Source of the DNA: Flavimobilis soli | GTDB taxonomy: Bacteria; Actinomycetota; Actinomycetes; Actinomycetales; Cellulomonadaceae | Direction of reading: 5' to 3' | NCBI RefSeq assembly: GCF_002564025.1 | Contig: NZ_PDJH01000001.1 | Span: 1,302,001 to 1,366,000 of the forward strand | DNA length: 64,000 nucleotides | Shown here: positions 1 to 9,697 of the stretch, piece by piece | Position numbering within the stretch: position 1 is the first letter of the stretch | How the letters are laid out: every line of letters starts with the position of its first letter | Notes under the pieces: generated by a model | The model's input: only the letters and a program-made list of their open reading frames with translations | Database searches by the model: none | Told to the model about the DNA's origin: nothing | Position numbers and translations under genes: made by a program

Positions 1-74
1 GCCACGCGCCGACCGTACGACGCCGTCGTCAGGCTCGGCGCCGAGGGGCCCCGGGATGAGTACCGTGCATTCAC
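1..74 (-). CDS. possible 5' end of a gene running off the left edge
   Basis: A GTG at 72-74 opens a frame that stays open for 24 codons to the window edge on the minus strand. The N-terminal peptide is Ser/Pro/Arg-rich and not recognisable. A TANNNT-like -10 box (TAACCT, 166-171) lies upstream in the 75-208 gap, which otherwise shows no gene. The call rests only on the open frame and on the fact that the operon to the right ends at 209, so it may be wrong. Confidence 0.25.
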   Translation of the reverse strand, partial: MNARYSSRGPSAPSLTTASYGRRV

Positions 75-208
75 CTGTGGAAGTCCTGTCCCTGTTCACC
101 GTCGATGCGACTGACTGCCGGCTGCCGCGCGAGCACCGCACGAGAGCCGGGCACGCCGCGGAATCAGGTTACACGGGCCCCTGTGGATCGCCTCTCGGCG
201 GTCACGGG

Positions 209-1234
209 TCAGGAAGCGCGGTCGACCAGGGCGTCCGCGAACGACTCGAGAGCCGCCCGGACGGGTCCGTCGGGGAGGCCCGCGACCTGCTCCACGGCCT
301 CGCGCGCCCAGCGCGTCGCCTCGGCGCGCGTCTCCTCGACGACGTCGTGCTGCCGCAGCCGGTCCACGACGTCCGCGAGCACCTCGTCCGAGCTCAGGTC
401 GCCGTCGAGCATCGCGACGAGCTCGGCGTCCTCGTCCGTGCTCTCCCCCGACGCGACGCGGGCGCGCAGCAGGAGGGTCGGCATCGTGGGCACGCCCTCG
501 CGGAGGTCCGTGCCCGGCGTCTTGCCCGTCAGCTCGGACGGCGAGGTCAGGTCGATGACGTCGTCGGCGAGCTGGAACGCCACGCCCACGCGCTCGCCGT
601 ACTCGGCGACCATGTCGGCGTACTTCTCGTCCGCCCCCGCGAACCACGCGCCGAAGCGCGCGGACGTCGCGAGGAGCGACGCCGTCTTGTCCGCGAGCAC
701 CTGGATGTAGTGCTCGACCGGGTCGTCCCCCTCGCCGGGGCCGACCGACTCGCGCAGCTGGCCGAGGCACAGCCGCTCGAACGTGCGCGCCTGCAGCTCG
801 ACGGCCTGCGGCCCGAGGGCCGCGACCGTGAGCGACGCCCGCGCGAACAGCAGGTCGCCCGTGAGGATCGCGACGTTGTTGCCCCACAGCTCGTGCGCCG
901 CCGGCGCACCACGACGCAGCGGCGCCGAGTCCATGACGTCGTCGTGGTACAGCGATGCGAGGTGCGTCAGCTCGACCACGACCGCGGCGTCGAGCACCTC
1001 GGTCGCGTCCGCCTCCCCCAGCTCGGCGCACAGCAGCGTCAGCAGCGGGCGGAGCCGCTTGCCGCCGGCGCTCATCAGGTGCCGCGACGTGGCGTCGGCG
1101 AGCGTGTCGGCGTGGCGGGCAGCGTCGTGCAGGCGCTCCTCGACCGAGGCGAGACGGGTGGCGAGGCGCTGAGCGAGGGCGTCGTCGGGAACGGGGAAGC
1201 CGACTGCGCCGCGAGCGTCGTGGGAACGGGTCAC
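209..1234 (-). CDS. polyprenyl diphosphate synthase (trans-isoprenyl chain elongation)
   Basis: This 341-residue protein should elongate farnesyl or geranylgeranyl diphosphate with isopentenyl diphosphate to make the menaquinone side chain. Both aspartate-rich motifs of the family are intact: DDVMD at residues 98-102 and DDVID at 224-228. The substrate-binding GGKR lies at 57-60. Length is normal for hepta- to nonaprenyl synthases, but the final chain length cannot be read from sequence alone. The start codon overlaps the nuoN stop by 4 bp (ATGA), so it is the last gene of the complex I operon and probably translationally coupled. With menJ at the other end of the operon, it places quinone-tail biosynthesis under the same control as complex I. 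Confidence 0.93.
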   Translation of the reverse strand: MTRSHDARGAVGFPVPDDALAQRLATRLASVEERLHDAARHADTLADATSRHLMSAGGKRLRPLLTLLCAELGEADATEVLDAAVVVELTHLASLYHDDVMDSAPLRRGAPAAHELWGNNVAILTGDLLFARASLTVAALGPQAVELQARTFERLCLGQLRESVGPGEGDDPVEHYIQVLADKTASLLATSARFGAWFAGADEKYADMVAEYGERVGVAFQLADDVIDLTSPSELTGKTPGTDLREGVPTMPTLLLRARVASGESTDEDAELVAMLDGDLSSDEVLADVVDRLRQHDVVEETRAEATRWAREAVEQVAGLPDGPVRAALESFADALVDRAS

Positions 1235-3012
1235 GGTATGAACTTAGCCGCCTCGGCGACCAGATCGAGAACCGGGCCCGGGAAGACGCCGAGGACGACC
1301 GTCGCGATCGCGCACAGCGCGATCGACACCCGGCTGCCCAGCGAGCCCTTGAGGACCGTGACGCCGCCGCTCGTGCGGACCGGGGCGGTCGCGAGCTGCA
1401 GGCCCACGCCCGCCTCGCGGCCCTCGCCCGCGTCGGCCGCGACGGGCTCGGCCGCAGCCGCGCCCTCGACGACGAGCTCCGTCGTCTCGACCGGCGCCGG
1501 GTCCACGAAGAACATCAGCACGATGATGCGGACGTAGAAGAACACCGCGATCGCCGAGCACAGGACGCCGATGAGCGCGAGCCACCACAGGCCCGCGTCG
1601 ACCGCGACCGAGAACGCGGAGAACTTCCCGATGAAGCCGGCCGTGAGCGGGATGCCCGCGAACGACAGGAGGAACAGCAGGAACGAGCCCGCGAGCCACG
1701 GGCTGCGCTTGCCGAGGCCCGTCCACTGCGACAGGTGCGTCGCCTCGCCGAGGACGACGACGCCCTCGCCCGCGCCGGAGGCCGGCGCGGTCTCGCGGAC
1801 GAGGTGCACGACGGCGAACGCGCCGACCGTCGCGAGGCCGTACGCGAAGAGGTAGAAGAGCACCGCGGGCAGCGGAGCCATGTCGAGCTCGGCCATCGGG
1901 TCGAGCGCCTGGACCGAACCGACCGCGACGAGGACGAAGCCCGCGTGCGCGATCGACGAGTACGCGAGCACCCGCTTGACGTCGTGCTGGACGACCGCGA
2001 CGACGGAGCCGACGAGCATCGTGAGGATCGCGACGGTCCACAGGCCGACGAGGAGCGCGTCCTGCGGCTCCGGCAGCATGAGCGGGATCGTCCAGTACGC
2101 GACGCGCAGGGCCACACCGAACGCGGCGACCTTGGTGCAGGCCGCCATGAAACCGGTGATCGGGGTGGGCGCGCCCTGGTAGACATCGGGCGTCCACTGG
2201 TGGAACGGCGCCGCGCCGACCTTGAACAGCGCACCGACGAGCATCATCAGCACACCGACGACGAGCAGGCTCGTGAGATCCGCGTCGCCCGTGGTGCCGG
2301 AAAGCGAGTCCTGCATCGTGGTGAGGCCCGCACCGAGGATGTCGGTCAGGCGGAGCTTGCCGGACCAGCCGTACACGAGGGCGGCACCCATGAGGAAGAT
2401 CGCCGACGCGAACGAGCCGAGCAGGAAGTACTTGAGCGACGCCTCCTGGCTGAGCAGGCGACGGTGACGTGCCATGCCGACGAGGACGTACAGCGGCAGC
2501 GAGAGCACCTCGAGACCGATGAACATCGTGATGAGGTCGCCTGCCGCGGGCAGGACCATCATGCCGCCGACCGCGAACAGGAAGAGCGGGTACACCTCGG
2601 TCTGCTCGAGGCCCTTGCGGCGTGCGAGCTCCTCGTAGTCCGAGCCGGGCACGGCCGCCGCCGTCGGGGCGAAGGCCCCGCCGCCCGGCGTACGGTCCGC
2701 GACGACGAGCAGCGCGAGCGCGGCGACCACGAGGACGATCACCTGGAGGATCAGCGAGAAGTACGTCAGCACGACCGACCCGCCGAGCACGAGCAGCACC
2801 GGCTCCTCGGCCGAGAGCCGGGACCACTGCGCGCCCATCATCACGGCCGCGGCGAGCAGCACCACGAGGCTCAGCGTCAGCTGGACGGGCCTGCGCACGC
2901 GCGCCGGCAGCAGCGCCTCGAGGAGCACCCCGAGCACACCCCCGCCGAGCACCAGGATGTACGGGGCAAGGAGGAACCAGTCGACCGTCGGTTCGACGAA
3001 GACGGGGCTCAT
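1231..3012 (-). CDS. nuoN: NADH-quinone oxidoreductase subunit N
   Basis: NuoN is one of the three antiporter-like proton-pumping subunits of complex I and acts in the cytoplasmic membrane. The 593-residue product is almost wholly hydrophobic with about 14 predicted membrane segments. It contains the typical pattern around the conserved Lys/His channel residues (for example GAAPFHQWTPDVYQGAP). A hydrophilic Ala/Glu-rich loop lies near residues 520-550. It is longer than the roughly 485 residues of the E. coli protein, as is usual in actinobacteria. The ATG overlaps the nuoM stop by 4 bp and its own stop overlaps the next gene by 4 bp. Confidence 0.96.
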   Translation of the reverse strand: MSPVFVEPTVDWFLLAPYILVLGGGVLGVLLEALLPARVRRPVQLTLSLVVLLAAAVMMGAQWSRLSAEEPVLLVLGGSVVLTYFSLILQVIVLVVAALALLVVADRTPGGGAFAPTAAAVPGSDYEELARRKGLEQTEVYPLFLFAVGGMMVLPAAGDLITMFIGLEVLSLPLYVLVGMARHRRLLSQEASLKYFLLGSFASAIFLMGAALVYGWSGKLRLTDILGAGLTTMQDSLSGTTGDADLTSLLVVGVLMMLVGALFKVGAAPFHQWTPDVYQGAPTPITGFMAACTKVAAFGVALRVAYWTIPLMLPEPQDALLVGLWTVAILTMLVGSVVAVVQHDVKRVLAYSSIAHAGFVLVAVGSVQALDPMAELDMAPLPAVLFYLFAYGLATVGAFAVVHLVRETAPASGAGEGVVVLGEATHLSQWTGLGKRSPWLAGSFLLFLLSFAGIPLTAGFIGKFSAFSVAVDAGLWWLALIGVLCSAIAVFFYVRIIVLMFFVDPAPVETTELVVEGAAAAEPVAADAGEGREAGVGLQLATAPVRTSGGVTVLKGSLGSRVSIALCAIATVVLGVFPGPVLDLVAEAAKFIP

Positions 3013-4547
3013 GAGGCACTCCCCTCGGAGATGTGCTGGGTGGACACGGTCACGTCAGCGGGCTGCTCGACGAGGTCGAGCGCCGGACGCGGGTAGAAGC
3101 CGAGCACGAGCATCAGCACGATGAGCGGGGCCACGACCCAGCGCTCGCGTCCCGCGATGTCCGGGAGCTCGGTCAGGCCGTCGCGAGGCGGGCCGGTGAA
3201 GATGCGCTGGTACGTCAGCAGGATGTAGAGCGCGGCGAGGATGACCGCGGTCGCCGCGACGATCACAGCGGCCGGCGACGCGCTGTACGAGCCGATGAGC
3301 ACCATGATCTCGGAGACGAACGGCGACAGGCCCGGCAGCGACAGGGCCGAGAGGCCGGCCACGAGGAACACGCCTGCGATCACGGGCACCACGCGCTGCA
3401 GGCCGCCGTAGTCGGCGATCCGCTGCGAGCGGCTCGGGTGCCGCGCGACGATCATGCCTGCGACGAGGAACAGCAGCCCCGTCGAGAGCCCGTGGTTGAC
3501 CATGTAGAACGAGGCGCCGGCGACCGACGTCTGCGTCGTCGCAAAGATGCCGAGGACGATGAAGCCGAAGTGCGACACCGACGTGTACGCGATCAGGCGC
3601 ATGAGGTCCGTCTGGCCGAGCGCGAGGAGCGCACCGTAGATGATCGACACGACCGCGAGGACGATGACGACCGGCGCGGCCCACGCGGACGCCTCCGGGA
3701 AGAGCGGGAGGCACAGCGTGAGCATCCCGAACGTGCCGACCTTGTCGAGGACGCCGACGAGGAGCGCCGACGTACCGGCGGGAGCCTGCTGGGCGGCGTC
3801 CGGCAGCCACGTGTGGACGGGGAACATCGGCGCCTTGATCGCGAACGCGAGGAAGAAGCCGAGGAACATCAGACGCTCCGCGGTCTGCGACATCTCGATG
3901 CCGACGAGGTTCTCGACGAGGAAGCCCTCCGCGCCGCCCGGTCCCTGGAGGAAGAGCGCGATGACCGCGACCAGCATCACGAGGCCACCGGCGAGCGAGA
4001 ACAGCAGGAACTTCACCGCGGCGCCGCGGCGCTGGGCGCCGCCGAACGCACCGATCATGAAGTAGATCGGGACGAGCATCGCCTCGAACACGACGTAGAA
4101 GAGGAAGACGTCGCGCGCCGCGAAGATGAGCGTCATGAACGCCGCCGTCACGAGCGTCAGCGCGAGATAGTGCCGCAGCTTCTCGGCGTCGTCGCCCTGC
4201 TCCCGCCACGCGGCGAGGATGACGAGCGGGACGAGCACGACGCCCAGGGCGACGAGCAGCAGCCCGACTCCGTCGACGCCGACCGCGTAGCTCGTGCCGA
4301 TCTGCGGGATCCACGAGTGCTGCTCGTAGAGCTGGTGCGAGCCCGCCCTCGACGTGTCGAAGGCGAGGAACGCGCCGACGAGCAGGCCGACGTTGACCAG
4401 GGAGAAGACGAGCGCGGTCGTCCGCACGTGCTTGCGCGCCCCGCGGGGCAGCGCCCACACGACGACGGCGCCCACGACGGCCACGAGCACGAGCGCTGTG
4501 AGCCAGGGGAAGGAGGCGGTGACGTTCTCGGTCACGAGGTTGTCCAT
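3009..4547 (-). CDS. nuoM: NADH-quinone oxidoreductase subunit M
   Basis: NuoM is the second antiporter-like proton-pumping subunit of complex I. The 512-residue protein is polytopic. It has the family's conserved lysine and glutamate context (FEAMLVPIYFMIGAFGG, then FAIKAPMFPVHTWLPDAAQQ), which forms part of the membrane-arm proton channel. Length is close to that of E. coli NuoM (509). The gene starts 17 bp after nuoL and overlaps nuoN by 4 bp. A purine-rich stretch before the ATG provides the ribosome binding site. Confidence 0.97.
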   Translation of the reverse strand: MDNLVTENVTASFPWLTALVLVAVVGAVVVWALPRGARKHVRTTALVFSLVNVGLLVGAFLAFDTSRAGSHQLYEQHSWIPQIGTSYAVGVDGVGLLLVALGVVLVPLVILAAWREQGDDAEKLRHYLALTLVTAAFMTLIFAARDVFLFYVVFEAMLVPIYFMIGAFGGAQRRGAAVKFLLFSLAGGLVMLVAVIALFLQGPGGAEGFLVENLVGIEMSQTAERLMFLGFFLAFAIKAPMFPVHTWLPDAAQQAPAGTSALLVGVLDKVGTFGMLTLCLPLFPEASAWAAPVVIVLAVVSIIYGALLALGQTDLMRLIAYTSVSHFGFIVLGIFATTQTSVAGASFYMVNHGLSTGLLFLVAGMIVARHPSRSQRIADYGGLQRVVPVIAGVFLVAGLSALSLPGLSPFVSEIMVLIGSYSASPAAVIVAATAVILAALYILLTYQRIFTGPPRDGLTELPDIAGRERWVVAPLIVLMLVLGFYPRPALDLVEQPADVTVSTQHISEGSAS

Positions 4548-4564
4548 TTCTCTCGTCGTCCCTC

Positions 4565-6541
4565 TCAGCCCTGCACGGCCAGGACGACGACGGCGATCAC
4601 GAGGACCCCGGCGAGCATCTCGGCAGCGTAGGAGCGGACATATCCGTTCTGCAGGGCGCGCAGCGCCCGACCCAGACCCGAGGAGCCGCGGCCCAGCCCC
4701 GTGAAGGTCGAGTCGACGAGCGTGCGGTCACCGTAGACGAGCGACCGGGTCAGGTACTGGCCGGGGCGCATCACGAGCGACTCGTTGACCGTGTCCTGGT
4801 AGAGGTCCTTGCGGGCGGCCCGCGTCAGCAGGGAGCCGCGCGGGGCCACGACCGGCACGGTCGACGCCGCGTACTGGCGCCAGGCGAGGAACGCACCGAG
4901 GAGCACGAGCACGAGGGTCGCGGCCATGATCACGGGGATCGGCAGGACCGGCTCGTGGTGCTCGACGTGGCCCGTCACCGGCTCGAGCCAACCGACGAAC
5001 GCGTCGCCGATCGTGAGCACGCCACCGAGGGCGACCGAGCCGACCGCGAGGAGGATCATCGGCGCCGTCATGAGGGCCGGCGACTCGTGCGGGTGCTGGT
5101 CCGGGCCGGTGCCGTCCTTCTCGCTCGTCCAGCGCTTCTTGCCGTGGAACGTCATGAAGAACAGGCGGGACATGTAGAACGCCGTGATGCCAGCACCCAG
5201 GAGAGCGATCGTGCCGAAGACCCACGGCTCCCAGCCGTCGCCGACGAACGCCGACTCGATGATCTTGTCCTTGGACCAGAAGCCCGAGAACGGCGGGACG
5301 CCGAGGATCGCGAGCCAGCCGAGGCCGAACGTGATCCACGTGATCTTCATGTACGCGGACAGCCCGCCGAAGCGGCGCATGTCGACCTGGTCGTTCATGC
5401 CGTGCATGACCGAACCGGCGCCGAGGAACATGCCGGCCTTGAAGAAGCCGTGCGTCAGCAGGTGGAAGATCGCGAACGCGTAGCCGATCGGGCCGAGGCC
5501 CGCGGCGAGCATCATGTAGCCGATCTGCGACATCGTCGACGCGGCGAGCGTCTTCTTGATGTCGTCCTTCGCGCAGCCGACGATCGCCCCGAACAGGAGC
5601 GTGATCGCACCGATGATCGCGACGACGAGCAGCGCCGTCGGCGCGAGGTTGAACACGGGTGCGGAGCGCACGATCAGGTAGACGCCGGCCGTGACCATGG
5701 TCGCGGCGTGGATGAGCGCGGAGACCGGCGTGGGGCCGGCCATCGCGTCACCGAGCCATGCCTGCAGCGGGAACTGCGCCGACTTGCCGCACGCGGCGAG
5801 GAGCAGCATGAGGCCGATCGCGGTGAGCTGGCCCTCCGTGGCGCTCGGCGCGCCGTCGAACACCGTCACGAAGTCGACGCCGCCGAAGGTCGCGAACATG
5901 AGCATGAGCGCGACGATCATGCCGACGTCGGCGACGCGGTTCATGATGAACGCCTTCTTGGCCGCGGTCGCGTAGGACGGGACGTGGTTCCAGAAGCCGA
6001 TCAGCAGGTACGACGCGAGACCGACGCCCTCCCAGCCGACGAACAGCAGGAGGTAGGAGTCCGCGAGGACCAGGAGGAGCATCGCCGCGACGAACAGGTT
6101 GAGGTACGCGAAGAACCGGCGCCGGTTCTCGTCGTGCTCCATGTACGCCACCGAGTAGAGGTGGATGAGCGAGCCGACGAACGTCACGAGCAGGACGAAC
6201 GTGAGCGACAGGGGGTCGATCCGCAACCCTGCCGAGAGCGACATGTCGGCAGTCGAGATCCAGTCGAAGAGCTCGAGGTCGCGGACACGGTCCTCGCCGG
6301 GGTAGCCGAGCAGGCTGAAGAGCAGCGAGGCGCCCAGCACGAACGTCGCGACCGAGGCGAGCAGGCCGAGCCAGTGACCCCAGCGGTCCGCACGGCGGCC
6401 GAGCACGAGGAGGATGCCGGCGCTCAGGAGCGGGATCGCCACGAGCAGCCAGGCGCTCGTCTGGACCATGCCGCTGGCAGCCTGGGCAGAACCCGGGACG
6501 AAGTCGGTGGACTGCGCCGGGAACGGGAGCATGTTCAGCAT
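4565..6541 (-). CDS. nuoL: NADH-quinone oxidoreductase subunit L
   Basis: NuoL is the distal proton-pumping subunit of complex I, with the long lateral helix. At 658 residues it is slightly longer than E. coli NuoL (613). The N-terminal Proton_antipo_N and central Proton_antipo_M segments are evident ([39 protein letters not shown]). The C-terminal hydrophobic stretch fits the membrane anchor after the lateral helix. The ATG at 6541 is preferred over an in-frame ATG nine bases downstream because a GAGG sits at normal spacing. It follows nuoK by 7 bp. Confidence 0.97.
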   Translation of the reverse strand: MLNMLPFPAQSTDFVPGSAQAASGMVQTSAWLLVAIPLLSAGILLVLGRRADRWGHWLGLLASVATFVLGASLLFSLLGYPGEDRVRDLELFDWISTADMSLSAGLRIDPLSLTFVLLVTFVGSLIHLYSVAYMEHDENRRRFFAYLNLFVAAMLLLVLADSYLLLFVGWEGVGLASYLLIGFWNHVPSYATAAKKAFIMNRVADVGMIVALMLMFATFGGVDFVTVFDGAPSATEGQLTAIGLMLLLAACGKSAQFPLQAWLGDAMAGPTPVSALIHAATMVTAGVYLIVRSAPVFNLAPTALLVVAIIGAITLLFGAIVGCAKDDIKKTLAASTMSQIGYMMLAAGLGPIGYAFAIFHLLTHGFFKAGMFLGAGSVMHGMNDQVDMRRFGGLSAYMKITWITFGLGWLAILGVPPFSGFWSKDKIIESAFVGDGWEPWVFGTIALLGAGITAFYMSRLFFMTFHGKKRWTSEKDGTGPDQHPHESPALMTAPMILLAVGSVALGGVLTIGDAFVGWLEPVTGHVEHHEPVLPIPVIMAATLVLVLLGAFLAWRQYAASTVPVVAPRGSLLTRAARKDLYQDTVNESLVMRPGQYLTRSLVYGDRTLVDSTFTGLGRGSSGLGRALRALQNGYVRSYAAEMLAGVLVIAVVVLAVQG

Positions 6542-6548
6542 CGTCGCC

Positions 6549-6848
6549 TCAGCCCTTCAGCAGGTTGACGTCGTCGACCGAGGACGACTTACGGGTGCGG
6601 AAGATCGCCACGATGATCGCGAGGCCGACGACGACCTCCGCGGCGGCGACGACCATCACGAAGAAGGCGACGACCTGGCCGGTGAGGTCACCGTGCATGC
6701 GCGCGAACGTCACGAACATCAGGTTGGTGGCGTTGAGCATGAGCTCGACACCCATGAACGCGATGATCGCGCTGCGCCGCGTGAGCACCGTGATCGCGCC
6801 GATCGCGAACAGCACCGCCGCGAGGTACAGATAGTTGGTGAGCTCCAT
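6549..6848 (-). CDS. nuoK: NADH-quinone oxidoreductase subunit K
   Basis: NuoK is a small three-helix membrane subunit of complex I related to MrpC, forming part of the E-channel. The product is 99 residues, the usual length. The membrane glutamates typical of the family are present at residue 35 (GVELMLNA) and residue 71 (AAAEVVVGL), matching Glu36 and Glu72 of the E. coli protein. The start is set by a 1-bp stop/start overlap with nuoJ (TGATG). A longer upstream reading of this frame is a shadow of nuoJ. Confidence 0.96.
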   Translation of the reverse strand: MELTNYLYLAAVLFAIGAITVLTRRSAIIAFMGVELMLNATNLMFVTFARMHGDLTGQVVAFFVMVVAAAEVVVGLAIIVAIFRTRKSSSVDDVNLLKG

Positions 6849-7672
6849 CAGGCGTCCCCGTCCTGCTCTGCGCCGGGCTCGGCGCTCTCGTTCTCGCCCT
6901 GGGCGCCGGACGCGATCGCCGCAGGCAGGTCGCCCGAGTCGATGAGCGTCGTGACCTGGCTCGACAGGCCCTGCTCCTGACCGCGGATGCGCAGGACGCG
7001 CGAGACCGAGGCTTCGATCGGGTTGCCGTACGGGTCGAGCGCGGGGACGTCCATCGCGTTGTGCCGCGCGTAGACGCCCGGCGCCGGGAGGTTGACCAGG
7101 TGCTGGCCCGCCTTGACGCGGGCCTCGGCGCGCTCGGCCTGCCCGACCTTGCGGGTCAGGCGGCGACGGTGCGTGAGCACGAGCGCGGCGAGCGCAGCCG
7201 TGACGAGCAGCGCCGCCACGACCTCGATCGCGAACACGAAGTCGCTCATGAGGACGCGGGCGATGCCGACCGGGTTCGTCGCGCTGTTGGCACCCTCCAG
7301 GCCGGACGCCGGAGCGAACGTCGCGCGCGAGATCACCGTGACGAGCAGCGTGCCGAGGCCGATGCCCAGCAGTGCGCCGATCCAGCGCTGGCCGCGGATC
7401 GTCTCGACCGCCGACGTCGACGCGTCGACGCCGACGAGCATGAGCACGAAGAGGAACAGCATCATGACCGCGCCCGTGTAGACGACGATCTGCACGATGC
7501 CGAGGAACTCCGCCTCGTTCGCGAGGTAGAGGACCGCCAGGCCGATCATCACGAAGATCATCGACAGGGCCGCGTACACGGCCTTGCGGGCGAGCACGAG
7601 GCCGAGCGCCGCGATCACCATGAGGGGGCCGAGCACCCAGAAGAGCACTGCCTCCCCGGTCGACGTGGTCAT
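6848..7672 (-). CDS. nuoJ: NADH-quinone oxidoreductase subunit J, with long C-terminal tail
   Basis: NuoJ is a five-helix membrane subunit of complex I. Residues 1-175 carry the expected helices and the conserved segment [17 protein letters not shown], which contains the pi-bulge helix. The protein is 274 residues, about 90 longer than E. coli NuoJ. The extra part is a hydrophilic C-terminal tail, rich in Arg and Ala at first and acidic at the end, presumably cytoplasmic. The ATG overlaps the nuoI stop by 4 bp. The tail is seen directly; any function for it is unknown. Confidence 0.95.
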   Translation of the reverse strand: MTTSTGEAVLFWVLGPLMVIAALGLVLARKAVYAALSMIFVMIGLAVLYLANEAEFLGIVQIVVYTGAVMMLFLFVLMLVGVDASTSAVETIRGQRWIGALLGIGLGTLLVTVISRATFAPASGLEGANSATNPVGIARVLMSDFVFAIEVVAALLVTAALAALVLTHRRRLTRKVGQAERAEARVKAGQHLVNLPAPGVYARHNAMDVPALDPYGNPIEASVSRVLRIRGQEQGLSSQVTTLIDSGDLPAAIASGAQGENESAEPGAEQDGDA

Positions 7673-8319
7673 CGTGCTCCTCCGTCCGTGGCGCCGTCGG
7701 CCGTCTTCGCGGTCTCGAGCGTCGGCTCGTCGGGACGGTGCTCGCGGACCCACGCGACCTGCGCCGCGGTGGGGGCCGTGACCTCGCCCCGGTAGTAGTT
7801 CGTGTCCTCCGTGCCCTCGACCATCGGGTGGGGACCGGCAAGCATGCCCTCGCGCAGCGGGGCGAGCAGGTCCTCCTTCTCGAAGATCATCCCGGCACGG
7901 GTCGGGCCCGCGATCTCGTACTCGTTCGTCATCGTCAGTGCGCGCGTCGGGCACGCCTCGATGCACAGGCCGCAGAAGATGCAGCGCAGGTAGTTGATCT
8001 GGTAGACGCGGCCGTAGCGCTCGCCGGGCGACACGTGCGCGCCGTCGGGCAAGTCGGCGTTGTCGGCACCCTCGACGTAGATCGCGTCCGCAGGGCAGGC
8101 CCACGCGCACAGCTCGCAGCCGATGCACTTCTCGAGCCCGTCCGCGTACCGGTTGAGCTGGTGGCGGCCGTGGAAGCGCGGCTTCGTGGGGACCTTCTCG
8201 AACGGGTACTGCTCGGTCACGGTGGGCCGGAACAGGTTCGAGAACGTCACGCCGAAGCCCGCGACCGGGGCGAGCAGCTCGCCCAGCGGGCCCTTGGGCT
8301 TGGGGCTGAGATCACTCAC
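7669..8319 (-). CDS. nuoI: NADH-quinone oxidoreductase subunit I (two [4Fe-4S] clusters)
   Basis: NuoI is the peripheral-arm ferredoxin-like subunit carrying clusters N6a and N6b, which pass electrons towards NuoB and quinone. Two classic CxxCxxCxxxCP motifs are intact ([12 protein letters not shown] and [12 protein letters not shown]). The product is 216 residues with a disordered acidic C-terminus. The GTG at 8319 is chosen because GGAGG lies at good spacing upstream; an upstream ATG reading of the frame runs inside nuoH. The start overlaps the nuoH stop by 8 bp. Confidence 0.95.
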   Translation of the reverse strand: MSDLSPKPKGPLGELLAPVAGFGVTFSNLFRPTVTEQYPFEKVPTKPRFHGRHQLNRYADGLEKCIGCELCAWACPADAIYVEGADNADLPDGAHVSPGERYGRVYQINYLRCIFCGLCIEACPTRALTMTNEYEIAGPTRAGMIFEKEDLLAPLREGMLAGPHPMVEGTEDTNYYRGEVTAPTAAQVAWVREHRPDEPTLETAKTADGATDGGAR

Positions 8320-9697
8320 CGGGGTCTCCCTCCGTCGTCGTGCTGGTATCGGCAGCGGGCGCAGCCTCGATAACCGTCGTCGCAGCCGCGGTCGCGGCCG
8401 CAGCCCGGCGGGCGGCGCGCGGCGACGGAGGCAGCTTCTGGCCGGGTAGCGGCGGGACCGGGAAGCCGTCGGCGAACGCGTCGAACGGCTCAGGGTCCGC
8501 AACCGGCTCGGGCGCCGGCTTCTTCTCCGGGATGGCGAAGCCGAGCACGAGCGCGACCACCGCGACGCCGAGGAAGAAGTAGATGAAGGTGCGGTTCGAG
8601 ATCGACGAGAACTGCGAGAAGCCCTGGTAGATCGCGACGAGCGACGTCCACGCGAGCGCGACCGGGATGAGGACCTTCCAGCCGAACTTCATGAACTGGT
8701 CGTAGCGGAATCGCAGCAGCGTGCCGCGCACCCACACGAAGACGAACATGAACAGCCAGACCTTGACGATGAACCACAGCACCGGCCACCAGCCGGTGTT
8801 GAACATGCCGTCGTTGATCTCCGTGAGCGGCCACGGCGCCTGCCACCCGCCGAAGAACAGCGTCGTCGCGACGGCGGAGACGTTGAGCATGTTGATGTAC
8901 TCCGCGAGGAAGAACCACGCGAACTTCATCGACGAGTACTCGGTCATGTAGCCGGACACGAGCTCGCCCTCGGCCTCGGGGAGGTCGAACGGGAGCCGGT
9001 TCGTCTCACCGATCATCGAGATGACGTAGAGGATGAACGACGGCAGCAGCGGCAGCGCATACCAGATGCGCTCCTGGTTGGTGACGATCTGCGACGTCGA
9101 CATCGTGCCGGCGAGCAGGAACACCGAGGAGAGCGCGAGGCCCATCGCGAGCTCGTACGAGATGACCTGGGCCGTGGACCGGACGCCGCCGAGGAGCGGG
9201 TACGTCGAGCCGGACGACCAGCCACCGAGGACGATGCCGTACACGCCGATCGCGGCGACCGCGAGGATGTAGAGCACCGCGACCGGGAAGTCGGTCAGCT
9301 GCGCGGGCGTCCAGAAGTCGGTGAACGGGATCCGCACCTCAGGGCCGAACGGGATGACCGCGTAGACCATGAGCGAGCAGAACACCGAGATCATCGGCGC
9401 GATGAGGTAGACGATCTTGTCCGCGGCGCGGACCGTGATGTCCTCCTTCATGAGGAGCTTCATCGCGTCGGCGAGCGCCTGGAACAGACCGAACGGGCCG
9501 TGCACGTTCGGCCCGGGGCGCACCTGCATGCGGCCCACGAGGCGCCGCTCGAACCACAGCGCCATGAGGACGCTGAGCAGCAGGAAGACGATGATGAGCA
9601 CCGCCTTGACGAGGTACACCCACGGGTTGTCGTTGCTGAAGTCCGCGGCGATCCCCGGGACACCGGGGGTGGCCGTCGGCAGCAGGAGCGCGCTCAT
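8312..9697 (-). CDS. nuoH: NADH-quinone oxidoreductase subunit H, C-terminally extended
   Basis: NuoH is the membrane subunit that forms the quinone-entry chamber with NuoB and NuoD. The core has eight predicted helices with the conserved loop motif [20 protein letters not shown]. The protein is 461 residues against about 325 in E. coli. The last roughly 70 residues form a Pro/Ala/Glu-rich low-complexity tail that ends acidic. The start overlaps the nuoG stop by 4 bp. Family assignment is secure; the role of the tail is unknown. Confidence 0.97.
   Translation of the reverse strand: MSALLLPTATPGVPGIAADFSNDNPWVYLVKAVLIIVFLLLSVLMALWFERRLVGRMQVRPGPNVHGPFGLFQALADAMKLLMKEDITVRAADKIVYLIAPMISVFCSLMVYAVIPFGPEVRIPFTDFWTPAQLTDFPVAVLYILAVAAIGVYGIVLGGWSSGSTYPLLGGVRSTAQVISYELAMGLALSSVFLLAGTMSTSQIVTNQERIWYALPLLPSFILYVISMIGETNRLPFDLPEAEGELVSGYMTEYSSMKFAWFFLAEYINMLNVSAVATTLFFGGWQAPWPLTEINDGMFNTGWWPVLWFIVKVWLFMFVFVWVRGTLLRFRYDQFMKFGWKVLIPVALAWTSLVAIYQGFSQFSSISNRTFIYFFLGVAVVALVLGFAIPEKKPAPEPVADPEPFDAFADGFPVPPLPGQKLPPSPRAARRAAAATAAATTVIEAAPAADTSTTTEGDPGE

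Noticed and set aside
955..3096. 713-codon open frame on the plus strand
   Set aside because: Opposite nuoN, with an Arg/Asp/Glu/His-biased translation and no recognisable domain.
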